64,000 bases of DNA, from assembly GCA_023435725.1 (NCBI GenBank), contig JAEYRD010000106.1, positions 1 to 64,000 of the forward strand, given 5' to 3'. This document shows positions 51,218-58,811 of the stretch, one piece after another (the first letter of the stretch is position 1; each line of letters starts with the position of its first letter). This stretch comes from Pseudomonadota bacterium (GTDB lineage: Bacteria > Pseudomonadota > Alphaproteobacteria > Rhizobiales > Xanthobacteraceae). The position numbers were made by a program, and so were the translations under genes. The notes beneath the pieces were generated by a model that saw nothing but the letters and a program-made list of their open reading frames with translations, searched no databases and was not told where the DNA came from.

Positions 51218-51568
51218 CTAGTGCGCGTCGTGCACTGCGCGGCTGTCCTTCGGCGCCTGCTCGCGATCGGTCATGCTGTAATCTCTGACGACGCTGGCGA
51301 TGCGCAAATGATAATCGGCAAAAATCTGCGCCCTGCCCTTGGCCTGGGTGCGGCGGTGCTCCATCGTGTTGCGCCAGGCCTGCACTGCTGCCTCATCCCG
51401 CCAGAACGACACCGACAGGAGCTTGCCCTTCTCGGTCAAGCTTTCGAAACGCTCGACCGAGATGAAGCCGTCGATGGTTTGCAGGATCGGCTTCAGATCG
51501 GCCGCAAGGTCGAAATAGTCTTGGCGATGTTCCGGCTTGGGCCAGACTTCGAAAATGACGGCAATCAT
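51218..51568 (-). CDS. Antibiotic biosynthesis monooxygenase (ABM)-domain protein
   Basis: A 116-residue dimeric alpha/beta barrel protein: IAVIFEVWPKPEHRQDYFDLAADLKPIL, then ISVERFESLTEKGKLLSVSFWRDEAAVQAWRNTMEHRRTQAKG. ABM-domain proteins include haem-degrading and polyketide-oxidising monooxygenases; the FWRDEAAVQAWR strand-helix is typical. It is upstream of the PEP-mutase-like gene on the same strand and downstream of a NIPSNAP gene. The function here is unknown. Confidence 0.8.
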   Translation of the reverse strand: MIAVIFEVWPKPEHRQDYFDLAADLKPILQTIDGFISVERFESLTEKGKLLSVSFWRDEAAVQAWRNTMEHRRTQAKGRAQIFADYHLRIASVVRDYSMTDREQAPKDSRAVHDAH

Positions 51569-51596
51569 GAGCGTCTCCAGCTGGCGGTGTTCTGGC

Positions 51597-51905
51597 CTAC
51601 ACTACCACCTTGCGCAGGAATGTGCGCTCTTCCGCGAGGATGAACTTGTTGTCCTCGGCAAAATGGAAATTGGCCATGCCCTCCGCATCCTGCCGCAGGC
51701 GGGCGCGATAGGCTTCATAGGCCGCGAGACTCTCGAACGTAATCAGCGCGAAGGCGATGTTGTTGGTGCCCTCGTGCGGCATGAAATAGCCGATGAGATC
51801 GCCGCCGCATTTCGGAATGATGGTGAGCCAGCGCTTCGAATATTCCTCGAACTGCGCGCGCTTGAACGGATCGAGCTGGTAACGGATGAAGACGGTGACG
51901 GACAT
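51597..51905 (-). CDS. NIPSNAP-family protein
   Basis: A 102-residue protein: MSVTVFIRYQLDPFKRAQFEEYSKRWLTIIPKCGGDLIGYFMPHEGTNNIAFALITFESLAAYEAYRARLRQ. This is the ferredoxin-like NIPSNAP fold. ATG 51905 has CAGGAG nine bases upstream; longer frames run into repeat E3. It is 29 bases upstream of the ABM-domain gene and the two probably form an operon. The divergent ArsR gene may regulate both. Confidence 0.8.
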   Translation of the reverse strand: MSVTVFIRYQLDPFKRAQFEEYSKRWLTIIPKCGGDLIGYFMPHEGTNNIAFALITFESLAAYEAYRARLRQDAEGMANFHFAEDNKFILAEERTFLRKVVV

Positions 51906-51926
51906 GATGGGCTCCTGACTTTTCGC

Positions 51927-52001
51927 CGTCATTGCGAGAAGCGCGATCGGCCCTGTCGCCGCTGGAGCAGTCTGGATTGCTTCGCTTCGCTCGCAATGAC
52001 G
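51927..52001. repeat. Dispersed palindromic repeat, family E, copy 3
   Basis: Starts cgtcattgcgag and ends ctcgcaatgacg, with the arms diverged in the middle. It lies between the divergent NIPSNAP and ArsR genes. Confidence 0.8.
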
Positions 52002-52061
52002 TGTTTGCGCAAGACACGCTACGCCCTTGTCCGACCGCAATGCTTCGGCTACCATCGAAGC

Positions 52062-52760
52062 ATGAAATCAGGCCCCGACATCGCCATGGTCGCTTCGCTG
52101 GTCGGCGACCCCGCCCGCGCCAATATGCTCACCGCGCTGATGAACGGCCGCGCGCTGACCGCGAGCGAGCTGGCGCAGGAGGCCGGCATCACGCCGCAGA
52201 CCGCGAGTTCGCATCTCGCGAAGCTGGAAGCCGGCGGACTGATCGAACCGGAGAAGCAGGGCCGCCACCGCTACTACCGCCTCACCGACGACGACGTCGC
52301 CGGCGTGCTCGAGGGCCTTGCGGGCCTCGCCGCGCGGACCGGCCACATGCGCGTGCGCACCGGGCCGAAGGATCCGGCGCTGCGGCGCGCGCGCATCTGC
52401 TACGATCATCTTGCCGGCGACCTCGGCGTGCAGATGCTCGATACCATGCGCGAGCGGCAACTGGTCAGGCAGAAGAAACAGGAGATCGAGCTGACGGCCG
52501 AGGGCGAGCGCTTTCTCGCCAAGCATCTGCAGATCTCGCCCGAGACGCTCGCCCATCCGCGCCGCCCGATATGCAAGGCCTGCCTCGACTGGAGCGAGCG
52601 GCGCCACCATCTCGCCGGCACGCTCGGGGCCGCCATGATGCAGCGCTTCGCCGAGTTGAAATGGGCTGCGCGCGATCCCACGCCCGGCAGCCGCGTCGTG
52701 AACTTTACCCGCACCGGCGAGAAGCAGTTTGCGGCATTGTTCGGGAACGCCAAGGACTAA
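52062..52760 (+). CDS. ArsR-family transcriptional regulator
   Basis: A 232-residue protein. The N-terminal winged helix spans about residues 8-90: VASLVGDPARANMLTALMNGRALTASELAQEAGITPQTASSHLAKLEAGGLIEPEKQGRHRYYRL. The longer C-terminal half, with IELTAEGERFLAKH and PICKACLDWSERRHHLAGTLGAAMMQRF, matches a longer ArsR subgroup of Proteobacteria. CKAC could bind a metal. Divergent from the NIPSNAP-ABM genes, which are likely targets. Confidence 0.87.
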   Translation: MKSGPDIAMVASLVGDPARANMLTALMNGRALTASELAQEAGITPQTASSHLAKLEAGGLIEPEKQGRHRYYRLTDDDVAGVLEGLAGLAARTGHMRVRTGPKDPALRRARICYDHLAGDLGVQMLDTMRERQLVRQKKQEIELTAEGERFLAKHLQISPETLAHPRRPICKACLDWSERRHHLAGTLGAAMMQRFAELKWAARDPTPGSRVVNFTRTGEKQFAALFGNAKD

Positions 52761-52789
52761 ACACAACTGCGTGTGAACAACGTCCCTCG

Positions 52790-52867
52790 TGATGGCCGGG
52801 CTTGACCCGGCCATCACCGTCTTTAATGCGGCTCGTACGTGGATGCCCGGGACAAGCCCGGGTTGAC
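52790..52867. repeat. Short inverted repeats before the hydrolase gene
   Basis: GTGATGGCCGGGCTTGACCCGGCCATCAC (52790-52818) is a near-perfect hairpin, followed by GCCCGGGACAAGCCCGGG (52848-52865). It ends 11 bases before the hydrolase ATG and may act as a terminator for the ArsR gene or as a dispersed repeat. Confidence 0.65.
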
Positions 52868-52877
52868 GGAGATTACT

Positions 52878-53888
52878 ATGAACCGCGCCCTCCCAGCGGC
52901 CCTCTGCGCCGCCCTCATCGCCTCTTCCCTCATCTCCGCTCGCGCCACGGACACGACCCCACGCGAGCCCTACGGCATCGCGCTCGAAGGCTTCGCCTAT
53001 CCCTATCCCGTGCATCTCTTGCCGGTCGTCAATGACGGCGAGCAGCTCAGCATGGCCTATATGGACGTCGCGCCAGTGCAGCCGAACGGCCGCACCGTGG
53101 TGTTGCTGCACGGGCGCAATTTTCCGTCGAGCTATTGGGCGCCCGTGATCAAGATGCTGAGCGAGGCCGGCTATCGCGTCGTGGTGCCGGACCAGATCGG
53201 CTTCGGCAAATCCTCCAAGCCCACGGGTGAACTGCATTTCGACACGCTGGCGCGCAACACCATCGCGCTGCTCGATCATCTCGGAATCGGCAAGGCCGAC
53301 ATCGTCGCCCATTCGCTCGGCGGCATGCTGGGTGTGCGCATCGCCCGCGCCTATCCCGAGCGCGTCGCCCATCTCGTGCTGACGGCGCCGATCGGGCTGG
53401 AGGACTATCGCCTCTACGTTCCGCCGACGCCGACCGAGAAGATCATCGAGACCGAGGACAAGCTCACCGCCGACGGCTACCGCAAGCAGCTCCAGACCAA
53501 TTACGCGATCAAGCTGCCGCCGGATGCGATCACGCCGTTCATCGATGCCCGCTTCAACATCAAGGGCAGCCCCGACTATCCGCGCTGGCTGCGTGCCTTC
53601 GTCAGCTCCGGCCAGATGATCTATCGCGAGCCGGTCGCACACGAGATCCCCCTCATCACCGAACCGACACTGTTCATCATGGGCGCCGACGACCACAACG
53701 CGCCGGGCCGGCCGAACGCGCCGGAGGCGTTGCGCGCCAAGATGGGGCAGAACGTCGCACTCGCGACGGCGCTCGCCGCGAAGATGCCGAACGCGCGGGC
53801 CGAAGTGATTCCGGACACTGGCCACCTCGTCTTCCTCGAAGCGCCGGAGAAGTACAAGGAACTGGTGCTGGGCTTTCTCGACCGCTAA
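52878..53888 (+). CDS. Alpha/beta hydrolase, exported
   Basis: A 336-residue protein with signal peptide MNRALPAALCAALIASSLISARA. The fold is clear: oxyanion HGRNF (79-83), nucleophile Ser146 in AHSLGG, acid in IMGADDHN and His in PDTGHLVFLE. It resembles epoxide hydrolase/haloperoxidase-type periplasmic esterases. The substrate is unknown. Its TAA stop forms the start of repeat family A (CTAAAGCGCG). GGAG lies seven bases before the ATG. Confidence 0.9.
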   Translation: MNRALPAALCAALIASSLISARATDTTPREPYGIALEGFAYPYPVHLLPVVNDGEQLSMAYMDVAPVQPNGRTVVLLHGRNFPSSYWAPVIKMLSEAGYRVVVPDQIGFGKSSKPTGELHFDTLARNTIALLDHLGIGKADIVAHSLGGMLGVRIARAYPERVAHLVLTAPIGLEDYRLYVPPTPTEKIIETEDKLTADGYRKQLQTNYAIKLPPDAITPFIDARFNIKGSPDYPRWLRAFVSSGQMIYREPVAHEIPLITEPTLFIMGADDHNAPGRPNAPEALRAKMGQNVALATALAAKMPNARAEVIPDTGHLVFLEAPEKYKELVLGFLDR

Positions 53889-54036
53889 AGCGCGTTGAGA
53901 TTGGGATGAATCGTCATCGCGCTTTAGATTATTGTTCGAGCATGATCTCCGCGCAAACGCGCTCCGCGTATCGCGGGGGAAAACCGCTTCACACCTTGCG
54001 CTAACGCGGCCCTTCGGGTCCGGATCATGCTCTGGC
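53885..54036. repeat. Dispersed palindromic repeat, family A, copy 2
   Basis: CTAAAGCGCG...CGCGCTTTAG (outer arms) and GAGCATGATC/GATCATGCTC match family A copy 1 closely, with an added segment gcgctaacgcggcccttcggg. The first bases supply the stop codon of the hydrolase gene. Confidence 0.88.
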
Positions 54037-54226
54037 GCCATTCCTGTCGCGTGAAGCCGCATGCGGAGAATGTTCATGCCGCATTCAGGTCATGATTGGC
54101 AGGTTTGGATCGCGGCGTGTCGACACGCCCCCAAATTTAACGTGTCGAATCGTGTCTTTTGAATCATTGTGCGCCGCAAGCGCCAAGCCCCAAAGACTTG
54201 CCCCCAAGGACGAGAAGGAAGATCGA
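54037..54226. other. Intergenic region upstream of the GCG-type protein gene
   Basis: About 190 bases; a possible promoter lies near 54140-54165 (tgtcgaatcgtgtcttttgaatca). No gene is seen. Confidence 0.35.
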
Positions 54227-54478
54227 ATGAAATATCTGTTTGCCGCCGCCATGCTCGCCAGCGCGGTCGTTGGTTTCAGCGAGGCGGCCAGCGCCGCGCA
54301 GGGTTGCGGCCCCGGCTGGTACCGTGGCCCCTATGGCCACTGCCGTCCGATGCGCGGCGGCCCGGTTGTCGTGGCCCCCGGGCCGGTCGTGGTCGCTCCG
54401 CCGGTCGTCGTCGCGCCGCGTGCCCGAGTCTGCCCCTATGGCTTCCGCTGGTACGCCGGCCGTTGCCGTCCGATCTGA
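54227..54478 (+). CDS. Small exported GCG-type Pro/Val/Cys protein
   Basis: An 83-residue protein with signal peptide MKYLFAAAMLASAVVGFSEAASA. The mature protein has two cysteine modules, GCGPGWYRGPYGHCRPM and VCPYGFRWYAGRCRPI, separated by a Val/Ala/Pro tract (VVVAPGPVVVAPPVVVAP). I recall a family of rhizobial proteins with GCG...CRPN motifs. Four cysteines suggest two disulfides in the periplasm. The function is unknown. GAAGGAAGATCGA precedes the ATG. A strong terminator follows. Confidence 0.75.
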   Translation: MKYLFAAAMLASAVVGFSEAASAAQGCGPGWYRGPYGHCRPMRGGPVVVAPGPVVVAPPVVVAPRARVCPYGFRWYAGRCRPI

Positions 54479-54501
54479 TCTGACCTTTTCGTAACGACGA
54501 G

Positions 54502-54538
54502 ATGGCCGCGCGGCGAAAGCCGACGCGGCCATTTTTTT
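54502..54538 (+). terminator. Rho-independent terminator
   Basis: ATGGCCGCG (54502-54510) and CGCGGCCAT (54524-54532) form a stem, followed by seven T. It ends the GCG-type protein gene. Confidence 0.92.
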
Positions 54539-54549
54539 ACCCGTGATTG

Positions 54550-54590
54550 AAAATGAACAAAAACGGGGACCGCAAGCTGCGGTCCCCGTT
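54550..54590 (-). terminator. Rho-independent terminator for the His-rich protein gene
   Basis: AACGGGGACCGCA (54562-54574) and TGCGGTCCCCGTT (54578-54590) form a 13-base stem with a three-base loop; on the minus strand it is followed by TTTTTGTTCATTTTC. It ends the gene at 54623. Confidence 0.92.
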
Positions 54591-54622
54591 TGGCGTCGAC
54601 AGGCTGCGTTGCTGACGCGACG

Positions 54623-54913
54623 TTACCAGTGCCGCCAGTGGTGGCGATGCCAGCGGTGGCGCCAGCCCCAGTGACGATGGCGCCAACCCCAATGGCGATG
54701 ATGCCAGTGGCCATGACCGTGCCAATGCACCTGCTCGGGCTTGAGCTGCGCGGCTTCCTCACTCGTGGTGACGGCGGGATGAGCGTCCGGATTGCCTCGC
54801 GGCATGCTGATATCACCGAGCGGCGACAACGGCGCGGCCTGTGCAGTGGCGGTGAACGCGGCGGCTCCCGCCGCGACACCGATAGCAAGTTTCAAGAAGT
54901 TCCGGCGCTCCAT
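54623..54913 (-). CDS. Tat-exported His/Trp-rich small protein
   Basis: A 96-residue protein. The N-terminus MERRNFLKLAIGVAAGAAAFTATAQA is a twin-arginine signal (RRNFLK). After a short linker (SPLGDISMPRGNPDAHPAVTTSEEAAQLKPEQ) comes a C-terminal 35-residue block almost wholly of His, Trp, Arg and Gly (HWHGHGHWHHRHWGW and so on). Tat export implies folding or metal loading in the cytoplasm, and the block could bind Ni, Zn or Cu. That role is inference. ATG has an RBS-like AGGAT upstream. Confidence 0.78.
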   Translation of the reverse strand: MERRNFLKLAIGVAAGAAAFTATAQAAPLSPLGDISMPRGNPDAHPAVTTSEEAAQLKPEQVHWHGHGHWHHRHWGWRHRHWGWRHRWHRHHWRHW

Positions 54914-55031
54914 GACATATCCTCTGGGCTATCGAGCAAGTGATGCCGAGGAAGTGTCGCGGTCTCGACATGAACTGCCGCTGAATCGCGCGTTCAGGTT
55001 CATTGAAAATGACAGGGACGCTTCGTAGCCC

Positions 55032-55346
55032 CTACTTCGCAAACTCCTGCGCCAGCACCAGCGTCTCGCGCGATCGCTTCACATCGGGCCAGTCGCGGTT
55101 GAAATCGGCGACGAGCTGCTTCAATGCATCGCCCTTCAGCATCGCAGCTAACTTGGCCTCGTCATCGAACTGATACATCGCCTGATGCAGCGAGGGATCG
55201 TCCAGGCTCCAGAACCGCCAGGCTTTGCTCACGCCGAATGCCTTCACCGCGTCGGGCACATGTTCGCTCTCGTACCATCTGTCGAAAGCGGCGCGCTGGC
55301 TGGCATCGGAGACGATGGCGCGGACGACGAAGAAGGCGGCGGGCAT
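55032..55346 (-). CDS. Dimeric alpha/beta-barrel (EthD-like) protein
   Basis: A 104-residue protein: FFVVRAIVSDASQRAAFDRWYESEHVPDAVKAFGVSKAWRFWSLDDPSLHQAMYQFDDEAKLAAML. The strand-helix-His motif ESEHVPDAVKAFG is as in EthD and DUF4286-type dimeric barrels. The role is unknown. GGGAGG lies eight bases before the ATG. It is monocistronic. Confidence 0.72.
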   Translation of the reverse strand: MPAAFFVVRAIVSDASQRAAFDRWYESEHVPDAVKAFGVSKAWRFWSLDDPSLHQAMYQFDDEAKLAAMLKGDALKQLVADFNRDWPDVKRSRETLVLAQEFAK

Positions 55347-55541
55347 TGGATCTCCTCCCGTTGTTCGGCATCAGCATAGCCGGTTATAGCTCAGGCCGTA
55401 GCGGACGCGCGCGCTGGCCTGCGCATCACATCAGCTTGATCGGCGCGTTGCCTTGCGATTCCTGCTCACGCAGCGTAGCCTTCCACCACAGGTAGCTCAT
55501 TCCAAAGCGATCTGTCGGGTTCGGCCTAGCGGGAGAGAGCG

Positions 55542-56198
55542 ATGGTGGACCAGGTCTCATCTCAGGTCACGTCTCAGGTTTCATGGCACCTTGCCGGTGA
55601 CTATTTCGAAAATTGCAGTTGCAGCATCGTGTGTCCGTGCCTCGTATCGGCGGGTCCCCCGCTGACCGCGCGACCGACCGAGGGCTTCTGCAACGTGCCG
55701 CTGATCTTTCACATCGAGAGCGGCCGCTACGGAGACACAGCGCTCGATGGTCTGAACGTTCTGGTTGTCCTCCAGGCGCCCGGCGTCATGGCCGATGGAA
55801 ACTGGTCGCAGGCCACCTATGTCGATCAGCGCGCCGACGATCAGCAGACCGAGGCCCTGGCTGCGATCTTCGGCGGCGCGGCCGGTGGTCCCATGGCCGC
55901 GTTCACGCCGCTGATCAGCAAGAACCTGGGTGTAAGCAAGGTCCCGATCACATTCCGGATCGACGGCAAGACGCGGTCCGCGGAAATCCCGGGTATCCTG
56001 CACATGTCCGTCGATCCGTTGCCGACCATGCATCCGAGCGGGGAAATCTGTGCGAACATCGGCCATCCGGTGAGCCCCGACAGGATGGTGATGGCGGTCG
56101 GCGCCCCCGGCAATACGTTCAGCGATCGTGGCATGCGCTGGGATAATTCGGGCAAGAATGGCCTCTATGCGCCGATCCAGTGGTCGAACCGGGCCTGA
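55542..56198 (+). CDS. DUF1326-domain protein
   Basis: A 218-residue protein with the DUF1326 opening WHLAGDYFENCSCSIVCPC: Cys25, Cys27, Cys31 and Cys33 form a CxCx3CxC metal-binding-like cluster. The rest (CNVPLIFHIESGRYGDTALDGLNVLVVLQAPGVMADGNW) matches the family's conserved core. It is cytoplasmic or membrane-associated. DUF1326 genes usually sit with DUF2182 membrane proteins, and one follows 51 bases downstream here, so the pair probably forms an operon. The reaction is unknown. Confidence 0.88.
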   Translation: MVDQVSSQVTSQVSWHLAGDYFENCSCSIVCPCLVSAGPPLTARPTEGFCNVPLIFHIESGRYGDTALDGLNVLVVLQAPGVMADGNWSQATYVDQRADDQQTEALAAIFGGAAGGPMAAFTPLISKNLGVSKVPITFRIDGKTRSAEIPGILHMSVDPLPTMHPSGEICANIGHPVSPDRMVMAVGAPGNTFSDRGMRWDNSGKNGLYAPIQWSNRA

Positions 56199-56249
56199 TG
56201 CCGCTCCTGGTCTGACGGCTCACGAGAAGACCGGCTACACGCATCGCAA

Positions 56250-57071
56250 ATGACCGACAGCGCCCTCGAAACCGTGCTGCGGCGCGACCGCTGGATCGTC
56301 GGCGGCGCGATCGGGATCATCGTCGCGCTGGCATGGGGCTATGTGCTGTGGCTCGCCAACGACATGGACATGGGCGGCATGGACATGACCGGCTTTCGCA
56401 TGATTCCGGCGGGGATCGGAATCATGCTGCCGGCCGATGCGCCGTGGCGAGCGATCGAGTTCGCTTACGTGTTCCTGATGTGGGCGGTGATGATGGTCGG
56501 AATGATGGCGCCATCGGCAACGCCCATGATCCTCATGTACGCCCGCGTGGGTCGACAGGCGAAGGCGCAGGGCAAGCCGTTCGCGGCGACCGGCTGGTTC
56601 GCGGCCGGTTATCTCCTCGCCTGGAGCGGCTTTTCGCTGGCGGCAACCTTTCTGCAATGGCTGGTCGAGCGCGCAGCCCTGCTGGACTCCCGGATGACGC
56701 TCGCCAGCAACCTGCTCGGCGGATTCGTGCTGGTCGCGGCCGGTATCTACCAATGGACGCCGCTCAAGGACGCCTGTCTCGTCCAATGCCAGTCGCCGCT
56801 TCTGTTTCTGATGCGCCACGGCGGCTTTCGCGACCAGCCGGCCGGCTGCCTTCTGCTGGGGCTTCGGCACGGCGGCTATTGTGTCGGCTGCTGCTGGCTC
56901 TTGATGGCGCTGTTGTTCATAGGCGGCGTGATGAACGTGCTTTGGATAGCGCTTTTGGCGCTGCTCGTCCTGCTGGAGAAGCTGACGCCGGTCGGACGAT
57001 GGATCGCGCGTGCTGCCGGCCTTGCATGCGCGATTGCGGGCGCGTGGCTGCTGGTGTGGTCGATGCGGTGA
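56250..57071 (+). CDS. DUF2182 polytopic membrane protein, metal-binding type
   Basis: A 273-residue protein with about six to seven helices. Family marks are the Met/Asp-rich loop DMDMGGMDMTG, the segment YVFLMWAVMMVGMMAPSATPMILMY, CLVQCQSPL, and the GGYCVGCCWLLM cluster. Met, Cys and Asp groups in membrane loops suggest metal (Cu or similar) handling. It follows the DUF1326 gene, its usual partner. Function is not established. Confidence 0.88.
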   Translation: MTDSALETVLRRDRWIVGGAIGIIVALAWGYVLWLANDMDMGGMDMTGFRMIPAGIGIMLPADAPWRAIEFAYVFLMWAVMMVGMMAPSATPMILMYARVGRQAKAQGKPFAATGWFAAGYLLAWSGFSLAATFLQWLVERAALLDSRMTLASNLLGGFVLVAAGIYQWTPLKDACLVQCQSPLLFLMRHGGFRDQPAGCLLLGLRHGGYCVGCCWLLMALLFIGGVMNVLWIALLALLVLLEKLTPVGRWIARAAGLACAIAGAWLLVWSMR

Positions 57072-57138
57072 CGCGCTGAGTGCTGCGATGAAGCAGGTTG
57101 CGCCGGCCACCCGCGACCGGCGCGCCTCGGCTGACCGG

Positions 57139-57585
57139 CTAAACCCACCCTCCCCGCGCCATGACGGCGGCACAGAGCAGGATGACCACGATGGCAGCAA
57201 GCTCGCCGTGGATGATCGACGACACCAGCCGCTTCTGCCTCGCGTCGAGCACGGGCGCCTGCCCCGCCTTGATCGACGCACCCCATGACAAGAACTCCTG
57301 CGTCGGGATGACCGACAACGCCCCAAGGATGACAAAGAGCGTGATTTTCGCCAGGAACGCGTAGCTATGGAGGTAGTAGTCGTAGCCTTTCTCGAAGAAG
57401 AGCACTCGCAACAGCCCGACGATGAACAGCCCCGCGGCGGCGGCGCCCAACACGACATCGGTGACCTGAAGCCGTCGTGCGATCGACACCGTCAGTTCCT
57501 GCCGGATCAGCGTGAACTCGACCGCGACCGCTGCGACCAGCGTGAAGGCGCACAAGTGATGGAAGAAAGCGAACAGCGTGGACAT
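57139..57585 (-). CDS. DUF2214 membrane protein
   Basis: A 148-residue protein with four helices: FAFFHHLCAFTLVAAVAVEFTLI, VTDVVLGAAAAGLFIVGLLRVLFF, HSYAFLAKITLFVILGALSVIP and LVSSIIHGELAAIVVILLCAAVM. His-His near the N-terminus and FFEKGYDYYL match the DUF2214 family. It is convergent with the DUF2182 gene. The function is unknown. Confidence 0.85.
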   Translation of the reverse strand: MSTLFAFFHHLCAFTLVAAVAVEFTLIRQELTVSIARRLQVTDVVLGAAAAGLFIVGLLRVLFFEKGYDYYLHSYAFLAKITLFVILGALSVIPTQEFLSWGASIKAGQAPVLDARQKRLVSSIIHGELAAIVVILLCAAVMARGGWV

Positions 57586-57701
57586 GGCAAATTCCTGATA
57601 GCTCGACGAGCGTCATCAACCGGACGCAGCTTACCCGGCGTTATTCATCCCGTCACAACCGCCGGAACGAAGCAAGTTGCTTCAAACTATTCCGGCCAAA
57701 G

Positions 57702-57830
57702 GTGACACGCGGCCGCATCGACTATCTCAAAGAGCAGGTTGCCCGCGCCGAGCGTCTGGCGAAGGCCATCCTCGACCAGGAAACCGTGGAGCGGATTCAC
57801 GCGTTCGCAGCGAATGCCACGCGGAGTTGA
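57702..57830 (+). CDS. Possible 42-residue small protein
   Basis: A GTG-started frame reads MTRGRIDYLKEQVARAERL and then AKAILDQETVERIHAFAANATRS. It has an amphipathic helical look and resembles small Bradyrhizobium proteins with YLxEQAxRAERLA that I recall as common. The RBS is weak (AAAGG immediately before). It may instead be a remnant of a longer gene. Confidence 0.4.
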   Translation: MTRGRIDYLKEQVARAERLAKAILDQETVERIHAFAANATRS

Positions 57831-57923
57831 TGGTGCAGATGTAAGCTAGTTCACAATGAACCGAGTGACAGAAGCACTAGCCTTGCTGTGGCAGCAACTC
57901 CGTTGCCTCATAGGAGGTGTATC

Positions 57924-58193
57924 ATGAAGACCGCACTTCTTATTGCAGCCACATTAGCCTTTGGTGTCGTATCAGCTAATGCTGGTAGTAATCAGCATCA
58001 TGTTTCATCACTCCATCAGAAACACAGATCAGCCGTGATGGTTGTTGGTGCTCCACCAATAGGCAGTAATATTGACGAACGCCCCGCTTTGGCACTCTAC
58101 AGGCAGAATCTCCACGACTCGGGCTACAATCCCAAGCAGGACATGGATCAAGGTGGTCATATGTGCGTGTCCTGTAATTATTACGGCAATTGA
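57924..58193 (+). CDS. Small exported protein with atypical low-GC coding
   Basis: An 89-residue protein with a perfect RBS (TAGGAGGTGTATC-ATG). Signal peptide MKTALLIAATLAFGVVSANA, then GSNQHHVSSLHQKHRSA, and a C-terminal MCVSCNYYG motif with a CxxC pair. Codon use (ctt, tta, gta, gct, aat, aaa) is clearly AT-richer than in its neighbours, which suggests recent acquisition. No domain is recognised. The CVSC pair could bind a metal or form a disulfide. Confidence 0.75.
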   Translation: MKTALLIAATLAFGVVSANAGSNQHHVSSLHQKHRSAVMVVGAPPIGSNIDERPALALYRQNLHDSGYNPKQDMDQGGHMCVSCNYYGN

Positions 58194-58310
58194 CTAAGCT
58201 GGTGCCGTGACGACCGAGAGCGGGATAACCGCACATCGAGCAGCCGGTGAAGGAGAACCGGAGCGGATGTGCAAATAGAAACCTTGCACTTTCTCAAGAC
58301 TAGCTTCGCC

Positions 58311-58363
58311 AAAAAATAGCCCCCAAAGGTTCCCATTATGGGTTTCCTCTCGGGGGCTTTTTT
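58311..58363. terminator. Bidirectional terminator
   Basis: AGCCCCC (58318-58324) pairs with GGGGGCT (58352-58358), with A6 to the left (58311-58316) and T6 to the right (58358-58363). It can end the plus gene at 58193 and the minus gene at 58464. Confidence 0.85.
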
Positions 58364-58463
58364 GTTCGCGCGCCCCATTGCTCAGCCGTGCGTTCTGGTT
58401 CGCAAGACGCCTTCTTGCTCTATCGCGTCGCGAGCGTGCCGTTCCGCGATCGAAGCGCCGCCA

Positions 58464-58811
58464 TCAGACCAGCTTCATCGGCGTATCAGCGACGACGCGA
58501 AGGTCGATCCTGCCGATCAACGCCGAACGGCGCGCCTCGGCAGCACCGATGGCGCTCTCGGTTTGCTGCAACGTGCTGATGTTCGAACCGAGCGACACGA
58601 TCCCGCCCAGCACCAGGGCGATAGATCCGAGCGCAGCGGTCAGACCTGCCCCAAACAGACCGAGGATCGTGATCAGCAGCAGTGCGACACCACCGCCGAT
58701 CGCTATCTTGGACGCCAGAATGAACTTCCGACATCGTTCGGCGATCTCAGCGAGCGCCGCGATCCGATCTTCGATGTCGGAAATTTCGTCGGTCGGATCG
58801 TCTTCGGTCAT
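58464..58811 (-). CDS. Small two-helix membrane protein, unknown function
   Basis: A 115-residue protein with an acidic N-terminal helix (TEDDPTDEISDIEDRIAALAEIAERC), two membrane helices (FILASKIAIGGGVALLLITILGLFG and GLTAALGSIALVLGGIVSLG) and a polar helical tail. The start codon overlaps the stop of the upstream gene by four bases (ATGA), so it is translationally coupled. No family is recognised. Confidence 0.68.
   Translation of the reverse strand: MTEDDPTDEISDIEDRIAALAEIAERCRKFILASKIAIGGGVALLLITILGLFGAGLTAALGSIALVLGGIVSLGSNISTLQQTESAIGAAEARRSALIGRIDLRVVADTPMKLV

Noticed and set aside
52068..54077. 669-codon minus-strand open frame over the ArsR and hydrolase genes
   Set aside because: It covers two well-supported plus-strand genes and a dispersed repeat, and its product has no domain.
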